Assembly (NCBI RefSeq): GCF_008923205.2
Contig: NZ_WBMS02000001.1
Span: 1-64,000 of the forward strand
DNA from: Actinomadura physcomitrii
GTDB lineage: Bacteria; Actinomycetota; Actinomycetes; Streptosporangiales; Streptosporangiaceae
Direction of reading: 5' to 3'
Length of the DNA stretch: 64,000 nt
The notes under the pieces were generated by a model, which was given only the letters and a program-made list of their open reading frames with translations, made no database searches and was not told the DNA's origin. Position numbers and translations under genes: made by a program. This document shows, in pieces, positions 50,551 through 60,247 of this stretch; position 1 is the first letter of the stretch; each line of letters begins with the position of its first letter.

Positions 50551-51885
50551 CTACGGCAGCACCAGGCTCATGACGGCCATGGTGGCGGTGTGGCCGGTGC
50601 CGGCGAAGCCGAGCGCGTCGACGTGGAGCTTGCGGCGCAGGATGAACGCGCCGAGCAGCACGGCCGCCACCACCAGCACCACCGCGATCACGATGATCAT
50701 GATCGTCTTGCGGCGCTCCGCCTGCCGGACGTCGTGCACGGGCGGCGGAGGCGGCTGCTGCCAGTTCGCGAAGTGCTGCGGCTGCTCCCACGGCGGCGGC
50801 GTCTGCGGCACGTGCCGCTGTGCCTGGTGCGTGGGCGGGTGCTGCTGCGGAGGCGGCGCCCATTCGGTCTCCAGGAGCGTCCGCTCCTCGCGCTCGGGAG
50901 CGGGACCGCGCTGCGACGGGTAGCGATCGTGGCCGCCGTCCGGGCCCGGGTCGCGGCGGGTGACCGGATCCAGCTCCTCGGGGTCGAGCACGGTCTCCGA
51001 CGCCTCGTCGGTGCCGTAGTAGCGCGGCGGGCCGTCCATCACGGTGTCGTCGGCGCCGGTGACGGGCGGCGGGGGCGCCGTCGCGACCTGCGTCAGCAGC
51101 GGCTGCGCCTGCGACGCCGTCATCCGGTTCACCGGCTCGCGCGCCAGCAGGCCGTCCAGGACGCGGGCGAGCGGCCCCGCGTTGCGCGCCGGCGGGACCG
51201 GCTCCGACAGCGCGGCCTGCAGCGACGCCATCGCGTCCGGGCGCTCGTACGGGGAGCGGCCCTCGACCGCCGCGTACATCGTCGCGCCGAGCGCCCACAG
51301 GTCGGACGCCGGGACCGCGCGCTCGCCCTGCGCGCGCTCCGGCGGGATGTACGCGGGCGAGCCCATGACCAGGCCCGTCTGGGTGAGGGTCGCGTCGCCC
51401 TCCACCTGCGCGATGCCGAAGTCGGTGAGCACGACCCGGCCCGAGTCGGTGATCAGCACGTTGCTCGGCTTGACGTCGCGGTGCAGGATCCCCTTCTCGT
51501 GCGCGTGCCGCAGCGCGCCGAGCATCTGCAGCCCGATCTCGGCGACCCGGCGGTGCTCCAGCGGGCCCCGGTCCAGCAGGTCCTGCAGGGACGGGGCGAG
51601 GACCAGCTCCATCACGATCCACGGCCGGTCGGACTCCTCGACCACGTCGTGGACGGTCACCACACCGGGATGGTTGAGCCGCGCCGACGCCCGGGCCTCC
51701 CGGAACGTCCGCTCGTACAGCACGGCCCGCTCGTCGTCGTTCAGCCCCGGCGGGAGGACGACCTCCTTGACCGCGACCTCGCGGTCGAGCATGACGTCGA
51801 AGGCGCGCCACACGGTGCCCATCCCGCCGCGGCCGACCACCGAGTCCAGCCGGTAGCGGTTGCCGAGCAGACGTGCCTGTGCCAT
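50551..51885 (-). CDS. Ser/Thr protein kinase (third of the cluster), membrane-anchored, no external sensor
   Basis: 444 aa from ATG 51885 (AGGAAGAG upstream). Kinase domain residues 8-275: Gly-rich loop VVGRGGMGTVWRAFD, Lys in EVAVKEVVLPPG, catalytic HRDVKPSN, DFG in LTDFGIAQ, and activation-loop end GSPAYIPPERA. A Pro/Gln-rich linker (290-395) leads to one membrane helix (IMIIVIAVVLVVAAVLLGAF) and only about 25 external residues. All catalytic residues are present. It is the last of three tandem kinases on the minus strand, 22 bp after the second. Confidence 0.93.
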   Translation of the reverse strand: MAQARLLGNRYRLDSVVGRGGMGTVWRAFDVMLDREVAVKEVVLPPGLNDDERAVLYERTFREARASARLNHPGVVTVHDVVEESDRPWIVMELVLAPSLQDLLDRGPLEHRRVAEIGLQMLGALRHAHEKGILHRDVKPSNVLITDSGRVVLTDFGIAQVEGDATLTQTGLVMGSPAYIPPERAQGERAVPASDLWALGATMYAAVEGRSPYERPDAMASLQAALSEPVPPARNAGPLARVLDGLLAREPVNRMTASQAQPLLTQVATAPPPPVTGADDTVMDGPPRYYGTDEASETVLDPEELDPVTRRDPGPDGGHDRYPSQRGPAPEREERTLLETEWAPPPQQHPPTHQAQRHVPQTPPPWEQPQHFANWQQPPPPPVHDVRQAERRKTIMIIVIAVVLVVAAVLLGAFILRRKLHVDALGFAGTGHTATMAVMSLVLP

Positions 51886-51907
51886 CTCTTCCTGGTCCCC
51901 CTGGTGC

Positions 51908-53605
51908 TCATCCCGCCCCTGAAGGAGAGAACGTGCCGAGCACATTCTGCACGAGATGCTCTTTCGCCCCCCACTGGGACGAGGGTAGCGCCACCACGAC
52001 GGCATATGCCTGGCCGTTCACGATCACGCCGCGGTCGAGGGCGTGGGTCGTGCCGACGGAGCGCGACCAGGTGAACTCGATGTCGGCGGCCCGGTGGACG
52101 CCCACGCTGGACTGCCTGACCTCGCCGACCTGCTGGAAGTTCGGCAGCAGTCCGTCCGCGATCGCCTGGTCCTTCCACGTCACCCAGTGCTGGAACGGGT
52201 CGCCGGTCCACTGGGTCTTGTCGACCTGGACGTAGGCGTGGGTGACAGGGTCGGTCCACACGACGCCGCGGCTCGTCGACGACCGCGTCCATCCGTGCGG
52301 CACACCGATCGTGTAGCCGGGGCCGGCCACCCGGCGGAGGTTCGCGGGCCACTTCGAGGCCGTCGCCGTCGGCCGCCGCGACGCGGGGGACGACGGCGCG
52401 GGGTTGCTCGTGCCCCCGGCGGCGGCGGGCTGCTCCTTCGTCGCGTCCGCCTTGGGGTCGGAGCCGTCGTGCGGCCAGAAGATCAGCACGGCCGCCGCGA
52501 CCGCCGCCGCCAGGACGACCGACCCCGCGAGGATCGGCAGCACCGGCGACCGGCGCTTCGGCGCGACGCCCATCGTGCCGGGTCCGCCCGGCATCGGCGC
52601 CCACTGCTGCTGCCCGTTCGTCCCCGGCGGGTAGTGCGCCGTCATGTCCGGCACGGGCGGCGGGACGGGCGGCGGGGGCGCCGCCTGCGTCGGCCCGCCC
52701 CCGGACCCGGGGCCGGCGGACGGCGCCGCGCCGTCGGCGACCGTGGCGTGGCTCCACGCGAGCTGCGCGGCGGCCTTGTCCAGGACGTGGCCCGACGCGA
52801 TCGCGGCGAGCGCCTCCTCGGCGGCCTCCGCGCCCATCCGCCGGACCGGGTCGCGCTCCAGCAGCCCGAGCAGCACCGGCTCCAGCGGCCCCGCGTTCTT
52901 CGGCGGCGGCACCTCCTGCGTCATCACCGCCGCCAGCACCGCCATCGCGTCGCTGCGGTGGTGCGGCGCCTTCCCCTCGCACGCGGCGTACAGGGTCGCG
53001 CCGAGCGCCCACAGGTCCGACGCCGGGATCGCGCGGTCGCCGTTGACCCGCTCCGGCGACATGTACGCCGGCGACCCCATGATCAGCCCGGTGCCGGTCA
53101 GCGTCGCGTCGCCCGCCATCTGCGCGATGCCGAAGTCGGTGAGCACCGCCCGGTCGTCCGCCGCGACCAGCACGTTCGCGGGCTTGACGTCGCGGTGCAG
53201 GATGCCGATCGCGTGCGCGGCGCGCAGCGCCCCGACGATCTGCCGGCCGACCGCCGCGACCCGCCCGGGCGGCAGCGGGCCGTCCTCGTCCACGATCTCC
53301 TGGAGCGAGCGCGCCTGGACCAGCTCCATGACGATCCACGGCCGGTCGTCCTCGTCCACGACGTCGTGTACGGTCACGACGCCCGGATGGTTCAGCCGCG
53401 CCGACGCGCGCGCCTCGCGCAGCGTCCGCCGGTGCCGGTTGTGGCGCTCCTCGTCGCTCAGCCCGGACGGCAGCAGCACCTCCTTGACCGCGACCTCCCG
53501 GTCGAGGGTCTCGTCGAGGGCCCGCCACACCGTGCCCATGCCGCCGCGTCCCACCACCGCCAGCAGCCGGTAGCGTCCAGCGAGCAGACGGTTCTCCACC
53601 TTCAC
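51908..53605 (-). CDS. Ser/Thr protein kinase (second of the cluster) with extracellular domain
   Basis: 565 aa from the GTG that overlaps the first kinase's stop (GTGA). Kinase domain about 8-275: VVGRGGMGTVWRALD, EVAVKEVLLPSG, HRDVKPAN, LTDFGIAQ, GSPAYMSPERV. Pro-rich linker, membrane helix about 365-385 (SPVLPILAGSVVLAAAVAAA), a Ser/Pro/Thr stalk, then an external domain of about 150 residues (YTIGVPHGWTRSSTSRGVVW, TDPVTHAYVQVDKTQW). The same layout occurs in the first kinase. No PASTA repeats. The ligand is unknown. Confidence 0.94.
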   Translation of the reverse strand: MKVENRLLAGRYRLLAVVGRGGMGTVWRALDETLDREVAVKEVLLPSGLSDEERHNRHRRTLREARASARLNHPGVVTVHDVVDEDDRPWIVMELVQARSLQEIVDEDGPLPPGRVAAVGRQIVGALRAAHAIGILHRDVKPANVLVAADDRAVLTDFGIAQMAGDATLTGTGLIMGSPAYMSPERVNGDRAIPASDLWALGATLYAACEGKAPHHRSDAMAVLAAVMTQEVPPPKNAGPLEPVLLGLLERDPVRRMGAEAAEEALAAIASGHVLDKAAAQLAWSHATVADGAAPSAGPGSGGGPTQAAPPPPVPPPVPDMTAHYPPGTNGQQQWAPMPGGPGTMGVAPKRRSPVLPILAGSVVLAAAVAAAVLIFWPHDGSDPKADATKEQPAAAGGTSNPAPSSPASRRPTATASKWPANLRRVAGPGYTIGVPHGWTRSSTSRGVVWTDPVTHAYVQVDKTQWTGDPFQHWVTWKDQAIADGLLPNFQQVGEVRQSSVGVHRAADIEFTWSRSVGTTHALDRGVIVNGQAYAVVVALPSSQWGAKEHLVQNVLGTFSPSGAG

Positions 53606-55524
53606 CCCTCCGCCGGCTTGAAGTACTGGTACACCGGCTGCAGCTCGGCGAACGTCTTGTCCCAGGCGTCCTGGGGGGCGCGTAGCAGGATCGCGTAGCC
53701 GTGCCCGTTCGTGACGAACCCGCGGTTCAGGATGTGCATTCGGCCGCCGTCGCCGTCGAAGGTGAACTCCCAGTCGGCGGACTTGTCGCCGTTCCCGGTG
53801 TCGGGGACGGGCGGGTGGTCGCCGGTCGGCGCGATCCTGAGCTTCCTGTAGCCGGGGAAGCCGGAGCCGCCGTCCATCCGCCGCCAGTCGCCGATGGCGC
53901 TCTTGCCGGGGCTGCTGGTCTGGTCGATCTGCAGGTAGGTCCGCCGGTCCGGAGCGTAGAAGTAGTCGCTGGTCCCCTTGTGCTCGGGGCCGCTCCAGCC
54001 GTCGGGGATCAGCACCGAGTAGCCGGAGCCGTCCTTGTGGGTGCGGAAGCCGGCCGGCGTCGCGCTCGACGAGGCCGACGGCTTCGCCGAAGTCGCGGGC
54101 GCGGACGGGTGCCCGGTCGCGGGCGGCGGGCCGGCGTTCTTCTTCGGCTTGCCGCCGTCGCCGGAGCTCGCCCACGCGATGCCGGCGACCACCACGATCA
54201 CCAGCAGCACGAGCGCCGCGACGATCAGCACGTTCCGGTTGGAGGCCAGCGCGGGCCGCCCGGACGGCGCCGTCGGGCCGCCGGGCGGCGAGGTCCCGGC
54301 CGGCCGGGTCTCGGCGCCCGCCGACCACGACTCGACCCGGTTCGGGTCTGCACGGTTCGGGTCGGCACTGCTCGAATCGGCATGGTCCGAGGTGGTACGG
54401 CTCGGGTCGGCAGGGTCCAGGGTGGTACGGCTCGGGTCGGAGCGCGCGGCGGCCGTGGGGACGTCGAACCGGGTGAGCTGGTCGGGACGCGCGTCCGCGG
54501 ACTCGGCCCGCGGCGCGGCCGTGCCCTGGCCGCCCGCCCATGGCGCCGCCCGCGTCGCGTCCGGGGCCGGATCGGGGTCGGGCTGCTGGTAAGGGTCGGA
54601 CTGCTGGTAAGGGTCGGGCAGGGCGCCGCCGGGCGCCTCCTCCACCGGGTACTCGACGGCCATCGTCCGCTGCGTGTCGATGGTCTCCTGCCGGACGATG
54701 TCGTCCAGCAGCGCGCCGGCCTCGATCGCCTCCATCCGCTGGTCGGGGTTCTTGCGCAGCAGGCCCTCGATCACCGGGATCAGCCGGCCGCCCTTCTCCG
54801 GCGGGTCCGGCTCGTCGGAGATCACCGCGACCAGCGCGGCCATCGGCTCGGGGCGCTCGAACGGCGACTTGCCGTGCAGCATCGCGTACAGGGTGACGCC
54901 CAGCGACCACAGGTCGGAGGCGGGGCCCGCGGTGCGGCCGCGGGCCCGCTCGGGAGCGATGTAGGCGGGCGAGCCCATGACGAGGCCCGTCTGGGTGAGG
55001 GTCGCGTCGCCGGACGCGGTGGCGATCCCGAAGTCGGTGAGCACGGCGCGCTCGCCCGTCCGGGCGGTGCCGGTGATCAGCACGTTGCTCGGCTTGACGT
55101 CGCGGTGCAGCACGCCGGCCTGGTGCGCGGCGTGCAGCGCGGCCAGCATCTGGCGGCCGATCTCCGCGGCGCGGCGCGGCTCCAGCGGCCCGTCCTGCTT
55201 GATCACCTGGTCCAGGGAGCGGGCCTTGATCAGCTCCATGATGATCCAGGGCCGGTCGTCCTCCTCGACGACGTCGTACACCGTGACGACGCCGGGGTGC
55301 CCGAGCCGTGCCGCGGTGCGCGCCTCACGGAACGTACGCTTATGGTGGACAGCGCGTTCCTCGTCGGTAAGGCCGTGCGGCAGGATGACCTCCTTCACCG
55401 CGACGTCTCTGCCGAGGACCTCATCGTGTGCCTGCCAGACCGTCCCCATGCCGCCTCGGCCCACCTGTGTCACCAGGCGGTAGCGGCGGGCGAGCAACCG
55501 CTCACCGGTGGTCTCATTTGGCAT
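53602..55524 (-). CDS. Ser/Thr protein kinase (first of the cluster) with extracellular domain
   Basis: About 640 aa from ATG 55524 (ATG 55536 would add four residues; neither has a clear site). Kinase domain about 12-285: QVGRGGMGTVWQAHD, DVAVKEVILPHG, HRDVKPSN, LTDFGIATASGD, GSPAYIAPERA. The linker (300-440) contains short repeats (DPYQQ twice, DPSRTT and DPNRA twice). Membrane helix about 445-465 (VLIVAALVLLVIVVVAGIAW), then an external domain like the second kinase's (YSVLIPDGWSGPEHKGTSDY, TYLQIDQT). It heads the three-gene cluster and is divergent from lysX. Confidence 0.94.
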   Translation of the reverse strand: MPNETTGERLLARRYRLVTQVGRGGMGTVWQAHDEVLGRDVAVKEVILPHGLTDEERAVHHKRTFREARTAARLGHPGVVTVYDVVEEDDRPWIIMELIKARSLDQVIKQDGPLEPRRAAEIGRQMLAALHAAHQAGVLHRDVKPSNVLITGTARTGERAVLTDFGIATASGDATLTQTGLVMGSPAYIAPERARGRTAGPASDLWSLGVTLYAMLHGKSPFERPEPMAALVAVISDEPDPPEKGGRLIPVIEGLLRKNPDQRMEAIEAGALLDDIVRQETIDTQRTMAVEYPVEEAPGGALPDPYQQSDPYQQPDPDPAPDATRAAPWAGGQGTAAPRAESADARPDQLTRFDVPTAAARSDPSRTTLDPADPSRTTSDHADSSSADPNRADPNRVESWSAGAETRPAGTSPPGGPTAPSGRPALASNRNVLIVAALVLLVIVVVAGIAWASSGDGGKPKKNAGPPPATGHPSAPATSAKPSASSSATPAGFRTHKDGSGYSVLIPDGWSGPEHKGTSDYFYAPDRRTYLQIDQTSSPGKSAIGDWRRMDGGSGFPGYRKLRIAPTGDHPPVPDTGNGDKSADWEFTFDGDGGRMHILNRGFVTNGHGYAILLRAPQDAWDKTFAELQPVYQYFKPAEG

Positions 55525-55718
55525 ATCCGCGACCATATCGACTTTTGCTGACAACCTTGGATCGAGCTTGCAAGCGACATCCCCCCACCCGTACGACGTC
55601 CGGCGCCGCGCCGAGGTTCGCCGGCGGGCGGGCGGGCCCGGACGGGAGCGTGGTCCGCGTGACAACCGGTATGAATAAGCCCGGTACGACCAACAGGGCC
55701 GCGCGCGACGGGGGGACC

Positions 55719-58700
55719 ATGCCGGAAAAGGGTCTACTGGGCGAATGGCGACGCCTGCTGCAGGCCGCGCCGACCATCTTCTTCTGGTACACCCGTCTCT
55801 CCGGGATCCTGTCGCTCCTTGCCTGGGTCTCCTATGGTCTCATCCTCGAGATAGCCGATATCTGGGCCCTGCGATGGATCGGCTACCTCGGATGGTTCCC
55901 CAGCGTGCCCATCGGCATGCTGTGGATCCTGCTCTCCATGGGCATCCGCCGCCGCAAGAAGGCCGCCTGGCGGATCCTCGTGCTGATCTTCTGCCTGCCC
56001 GCAGCGGTCGGCGTCAGCACCGTCCTGACGACCCTGTTCGACCCGTCCGAGCCCACCTCCATCGGGGAGTTCGTCACCGCGGGCGTGTACGTGGCGGTCC
56101 TCGCCCTGCTGGTCTCCGCCCGCGGCCAGTTCACCACGCTGCCCGACCGGGCCAACCGGCGGCTCGCCGCCATCGTCTTCACCAGCCTGCTGGTCGTGAC
56201 CTGCGGCATCGGCACGTTCCTGGTCACCCTCACCGACGCCAACGCCAAGGGCGACTTCTGGACGCACCCGCTCTACGCGATCTCGCAGACCGTCCTCGGG
56301 CCGCGCGTCACCGGCAAGCCGATCGACGTGTCCGTCCCGTTCTGGGTGGACGTCATCCTGTGGGTGCTCGGCACCGGGCTGATGATCGCCACGTTCTGGG
56401 CGCTGTTCAAGCCGGGCCGCCGCGACCCCGTCCTCAGCCCGCCCGAGGAGCTCGCCGCGCGCCGGCTGCTCGCCGAGTACGGCGAGCAGGACTCCCTCGG
56501 CTACTTCGCGCTGCGCCGCGACAAGGACGTGATGGTCGCACCGAACGGCAAGGCCGCCATCGCCTACCGGGTCGAGGGTTCGGTCTCCCTGGCCAGCGGC
56601 GACCCGCTCGGCGACCCCGAGTCCTGGGACCAGGCGATCGAGGCGTGGCTGGAGGAGTGCCGCGAGCACGCCTGGATCCCCGGGGCCGTCAGCGTCGGCG
56701 AGCGCGGCGCGCACGTCTACAAGCGGCACGGGTTCGACGCGCTCGAGCTCGGCGACGAGGCGATCGTCGACCTCACCGAGTTCAACCTGGACGGCCGGGA
56801 GATGCGGCAGGTCCGGCAGGCCGTCCGGCGGGTCGAGCGGGCCGGGTACACGGTCCGGATCCGGCGGCACGCGCAGATCCCCGCCTGGGAGATGGCCAAG
56901 CTCATCCGCAGCGCCGACGCCTGGCGCGGCGAGGAGACCGAGCGCGGCTTCTCCATGGCGCTCGGCCGGCTCGGCGACCCGACCGACGGGCGCTGCGTGA
57001 TGGTCGAGGCGTTCGACGCGGAAGGCGAGCTGCGCGGACTGCTCAGCTTCGTCCCGTGGGGGCGCGGCGGGCTCTCCCTCGACCTGATGCGCCGCGACCG
57101 GGCCGCCGAGAACGGCCTGAACGAGTACATGGTCGCCAAGCTCGCCGAGAAGGCCGCCGCGGTCGGCGCGCAGCACCTGTCGCTGAACTTCGCGATGCTG
57201 CGCTCGGCGTTCGAGCGCGGCTCGCAGATCGGCGCCGGGCCCGTCTCGCGGATCTACTACCGGTTCCTGTCGTTCGCGTCGAAGTTCTGGCAGCTGGAGT
57301 CGCTGTACCTGTCCAACGCCAAGTACCTGCCGCACTGGCGGCCCCGCTACATCTGCTACACCCAGGGCCGGCACATCATCCGGCTCGGGCTCGCCTACGC
57401 TCGCGCCGAGGGCTTCCTGCCGAACCTGAACCGCCCCAAACTGGACCGTGCCGCCGCCATCATCCCGTCCCCCGACCTGGTCGAGGAGATCCGCCGGATC
57501 GAGGAGGCCGCCGACGCCGCCCGCGCCCCGCACCGCCGGCTGTCGGAGCAGGAGCGGGTCCGGCACGCCAAGCTCGACCAGATCCGCGCCGCCGGGATGG
57601 AGCCCTACCCGCTCGGGTTCGCGCGCGGCGACTTCGCCGCCGACGTCCGCGAGCGGTTCGCCGGCCTCGCCCCCGACACCCGCACCGGCGAGCGGGTCGC
57701 GATCGCCGGGCGGGTCGTGCTGGCCCGCGAGCACGGCCGGCTGATCTTCGTGACGCTCCGCGACGAGACCGCCGACCTGCAGGTCATGCTGACCTCCGAC
57801 GCGCTCGGCGCCGAGTCGCTCAGGCAGTGGAAGGCGCTGGTCGACCTCGGCGACCAGGTCGGCGTCCGCGGCGAGGTCGTCACGTCCCGGCGCGGGGAGC
57901 TGTCGGTCCTCGCGTCCTGCTGGCAGCTGACCGCCAAGTGCCTGCGGCCGCTGCCGAACAAGCGGACCGGCCTGTCCGACCCCGAGGCCCGCGTCCGGCA
58001 GCGCTACGTCGACTTCATCGTCAACGACGAGGCGCGCCGGATGCTGCGGATGCGCGGCGACGCGATCGCCGCCGTCCGCGACCGGCTGCGCGCCGGCGGG
58101 TTCCTCGAGGTCGAGACGCCGATGCTGCAGCCGGTCCACGGCGGCGCGACGGCCCGCCCGTTCACCACCCGCATCAACGCCTACAACATGCAGCTGTACC
58201 TGCGGATCGCCCCCGAGCTGTACCTGAAGCGGCTGCTCGTCGGCGGCGTCGGGCGGGTCTTCGAGCTGAACCGCAACTTCCGCAACGAGGGCGTGTCGCA
58301 GAAGCACAACCCCGAGTTCACGATGCTGGAGGCCTACGAGCCGTACGGCGACTACGACACGATGGCCGAGCTGACCCGCTCCATCGTCGTGGACGCGGCG
58401 AACGCCGCGCTCGGCACCACCGTCGTGGTCCGCGACGGCGTCGAGTACGACCTGGCCGAGCCGTGGCACGAGATCACCGTGTACGAGTCGCTGTCCAAGG
58501 CGCTCGGCGAGGAGGTCACCCCCGACACCCCGCTGCCGGCGGTGCACGCGCACGCCGAGCGGATCGGGCTGAACTTCGACCCGGCCTGGGGGCAGGGGAA
58601 GATCGTCCAGGAGCTGTTCGAGGAGCTGGTCGAGGAGCAGCTGACCGCGCCGACGTTCGTCCGCGACTACCCGGCCGAGACCTCGCCGCTGACCCGCCCG

Positions 58701-59006
58701 CACCGCGACGACCCGCGGCTGGCCGAGAAGTGGGACCTGATCGTCTTCGGCCTGGAGCTCGGCACCGCCTACTCCGAGCTGATCGACCCGATCCTGCAGC
58801 GGCAGCGGCTCACCGAGCAGTCCCTGCAGGCCGCCGGCGGCGACCCCGAGGCGATGGAGCTGGACGAGGACTTCCTGCGCGCCCTGGAGTACGCGATGCC
58901 GCCCGCCGGCGGCATGGGGATGGGCATCGACCGGCTGCTGATCACCCTCACCGGCCGCAGCATCCGCGAGACGATCCCGTTCCCGCTGGTCCGGCCCGGC
59001 TACTGA
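55719..59006 (+). CDS. lysX: Bifunctional lysylphosphatidylglycerol synthase/lysyl-tRNA synthetase-like
   Basis: 1095 aa from ATG 55719, preceded by GGGGGGA; ATG 55671 (16 residues longer) is the alternative. Three parts: six or seven membrane helices (about 20-225), the cytosolic aminoacyl-transfer DUF2156 domain (about 245-545: LASGDPLGDPESWDQAIEAW, LDLMRRD, LNFAMLRSAFERG), and a LysRS part. The latter has an OB-fold (about 630-720) and the class II core (ETPMLQPVHGGATARPFTTR, GVSQKHNPEFTMLEAYEPYG, GMGMGIDRLLITLTGR). The mycobacterial homologue makes Lys-PG and gives resistance to cationic peptides. It stands divergent from the kinase cluster, which may modulate envelope functions with it. 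Confidence 0.95.
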   Translation: MPEKGLLGEWRRLLQAAPTIFFWYTRLSGILSLLAWVSYGLILEIADIWALRWIGYLGWFPSVPIGMLWILLSMGIRRRKKAAWRILVLIFCLPAAVGVSTVLTTLFDPSEPTSIGEFVTAGVYVAVLALLVSARGQFTTLPDRANRRLAAIVFTSLLVVTCGIGTFLVTLTDANAKGDFWTHPLYAISQTVLGPRVTGKPIDVSVPFWVDVILWVLGTGLMIATFWALFKPGRRDPVLSPPEELAARRLLAEYGEQDSLGYFALRRDKDVMVAPNGKAAIAYRVEGSVSLASGDPLGDPESWDQAIEAWLEECREHAWIPGAVSVGERGAHVYKRHGFDALELGDEAIVDLTEFNLDGREMRQVRQAVRRVERAGYTVRIRRHAQIPAWEMAKLIRSADAWRGEETERGFSMALGRLGDPTDGRCVMVEAFDAEGELRGLLSFVPWGRGGLSLDLMRRDRAAENGLNEYMVAKLAEKAAAVGAQHLSLNFAMLRSAFERGSQIGAGPVSRIYYRFLSFASKFWQLESLYLSNAKYLPHWRPRYICYTQGRHIIRLGLAYARAEGFLPNLNRPKLDRAAAIIPSPDLVEEIRRIEEAADAARAPHRRLSEQERVRHAKLDQIRAAGMEPYPLGFARGDFAADVRERFAGLAPDTRTGERVAIAGRVVLAREHGRLIFVTLRDETADLQVMLTSDALGAESLRQWKALVDLGDQVGVRGEVVTSRRGELSVLASCWQLTAKCLRPLPNKRTGLSDPEARVRQRYVDFIVNDEARRMLRMRGDAIAAVRDRLRAGGFLEVETPMLQPVHGGATARPFTTRINAYNMQLYLRIAPELYLKRLLVGGVGRVFELNRNFRNEGVSQKHNPEFTMLEAYEPYGDYDTMAELTRSIVVDAANAALGTTVVVRDGVEYDLAEPWHEITVYESLSKALGEEVTPDTPLPAVHAHAERIGLNFDPAWGQGKIVQELFEELVEEQLTAPTFVRDYPAETSPLTRPHRDDPRLAEKWDLIVFGLELGTAYSELIDPILQRQRLTEQSLQAAGGDPEAMELDEDFLRALEYAMPPAGGMGMGIDRLLITLTGRSIRETIPFPLVRPGY

Positions 59007-59010
59007 TGTC

Positions 59011-59565
59011 CTAGAGGACGCGGGGGCCGGGCCGCAGGCCCTGCTCGGCGAGCCAGCGGCGCGCCCGTCCCCTGCGCTCCTCCTCCGGCGCGCCCGGCGG
59101 CGCGCCGGGCGGGATCGGCAGGTGCCGGCCGCCGCCGGGCGGCTCGGTGGGCGGCTCGTCCGGCGCGAGGACGTCGCCGCGGTCCAGGTCGAGCAGCCAG
59201 AGGCCGTCCGCCGGGACGGCCTCCAGCGCCTGCGCGACCGCGCCCAGGTCGACGGGGAGCACCTCCAGACCGGACGGCCCGCCGTCGAGGGCGGCGGCGA
59301 GCTCCGCCGCCAGCTCGGCGTCACCGGGCAGGCCGCGGGCGTCCAGCTCCGCCAGGCACTCGCGCGCCGCCGCCTCCGCGCCGTCGAGGGCTCCGGCGAC
59401 CGCCGCGGCCAGCACGTCGCCCGCGTACTGCAGCACCGGGCCGAGCGGACGGCCGGCCAGCAGCGCCAGCCCCGCGCGGGCGTCGCCGCGCGCCACCGCC
59501 GCCCGCAGCCCCGCCAGCGCGTCCTCGTCCCACCCCGTCACAGGGACGTTTGTACAGAACCTCAC
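59011..59565 (-). CDS. Unrecognised Ala/Leu-rich protein
   Basis: 184 aa from GTG 59565 (GTG 59541 also possible); no family recognised. Residues 8-80 are helical repeats of the DEDALAGLRAAVARGDARAG kind. A middle segment AVPADGLWLLDLDRGDVLAP looks like a beta strand pair, and the C-terminus is Pro/Gly-rich then basic (RARRWLAEQGLRPGPRVL). Soluble, no signal peptide. It converges on lysX with 4 bp between stops. Coding judged by GC-position pattern and absence of a competing frame. Confidence 0.6.
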   Translation of the reverse strand: MRFCTNVPVTGWDEDALAGLRAAVARGDARAGLALLAGRPLGPVLQYAGDVLAAAVAGALDGAEAAARECLAELDARGLPGDAELAAELAAALDGGPSGLEVLPVDLGAVAQALEAVPADGLWLLDLDRGDVLAPDEPPTEPPGGGRHLPIPPGAPPGAPEEERRGRARRWLAEQGLRPGPRVL

Positions 59566-59598
59566 GACCGAATACGGCGAGTGGCGGAAAGTCCCACT

Positions 59599-60171
59599 TC
59601 AGCGCCGCGCGGCGAGGCCGTCCATCACCAGCTCCAGCAGATGGTCGCGGCGCGCGGCGAGCGACGGCGCGGTGTCGGCGATCGACCCGACGGCGCCCAG
59701 CAGCGCGAACACGTCGGTCACGTCCACGTCCGTGCGGACGTCCCCGGACTCCTGGGCCCGCCCGAGCAGGTCCGCGCCCGCCGCCCGCATGCGCCCGCAC
59801 GAGGCGTGCAGCGCGGTGGTGTCGTCCTCGATCGCGGCGACCAGGGACGCGGCGAGCCCGCGGTAGGCGGCGAGACCCGTGGCGACCTCGCGCAGCCACG
59901 CGGCCAGCGCCTCCCCGGGCGGGCGCGCGTCGCGCAGCGCCGCGGCGCGCTTCGCCAGCCGGTCGAACCACCCGCCGAGCAGCGCCTGGAGGAGTTCCTC
60001 GCGGGTCGCGAAGTGCCGGTAGAGCGTGCCCATCCCGACCTCGGCGCGGCGCGCGATGTCGCGCAGCGACGCCTGGGTCCCCTGCTCGACGACGACCTCG
60101 GCGGCCACGTCCAGGATCCGCTCCCGGTTCCGCCGGGCGTCGGCCCGCAGCGCACGCGTCATGTCCGGCAT
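59599..60171 (-). CDS. TetR-family repressor of the divergent oxidoreductase gene
   Basis: 190 aa (ATG 60171; ATG 60162 also possible). HTH: RNRERILDVAAEVVVEQGTQ, ASLRDIARRAEVGMGTLYRH, FATREELLQALLGGWFDRL. The C-terminal domain is of the common SbtR_C-like size. It lies 76 bp from the divergent oxidoreductase gene, and the interval holds two almost identical 15-bp palindromes over the promoter; this protein is the natural ligand. Confidence 0.93.
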   Translation of the reverse strand: MPDMTRALRADARRNRERILDVAAEVVVEQGTQASLRDIARRAEVGMGTLYRHFATREELLQALLGGWFDRLAKRAAALRDARPPGEALAAWLREVATGLAAYRGLAASLVAAIEDDTTALHASCGRMRAAGADLLGRAQESGDVRTDVDVTDVFALLGAVGSIADTAPSLAARRDHLLELVMDGLAARR

Positions 60172-60180
60172 CCTAGGGCG

Positions 60181-60228
60181 TTGACAATCGGAGCAGTGCT
60201 CCGGTTACTATTCCGGAGCACTGCTCCG
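60181..60228 (+). promoter_or_regulatory. Promoter with two TetR operators before the oxidoreductase gene
   Basis: TTGACA (60181-60186) and TACTAT (60206-60211) form a sigma-70-like promoter with a 19-bp spacer (18 if TTACTA is used). CGGAGCAGTGCTCCG (60189-60203) sits between the boxes and CGGAGCACTGCTCCG (60214-60228) just after the -10. The two 15-bp palindromes differ only in the central base and are 25 bp apart centre to centre. This is textbook geometry for TetR repression of both divergent genes. GGAGGT for the gene follows at 60236. Confidence 0.85.
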
Positions 60229-60247
60229 CTTCTCTTGGAGGTTACTC

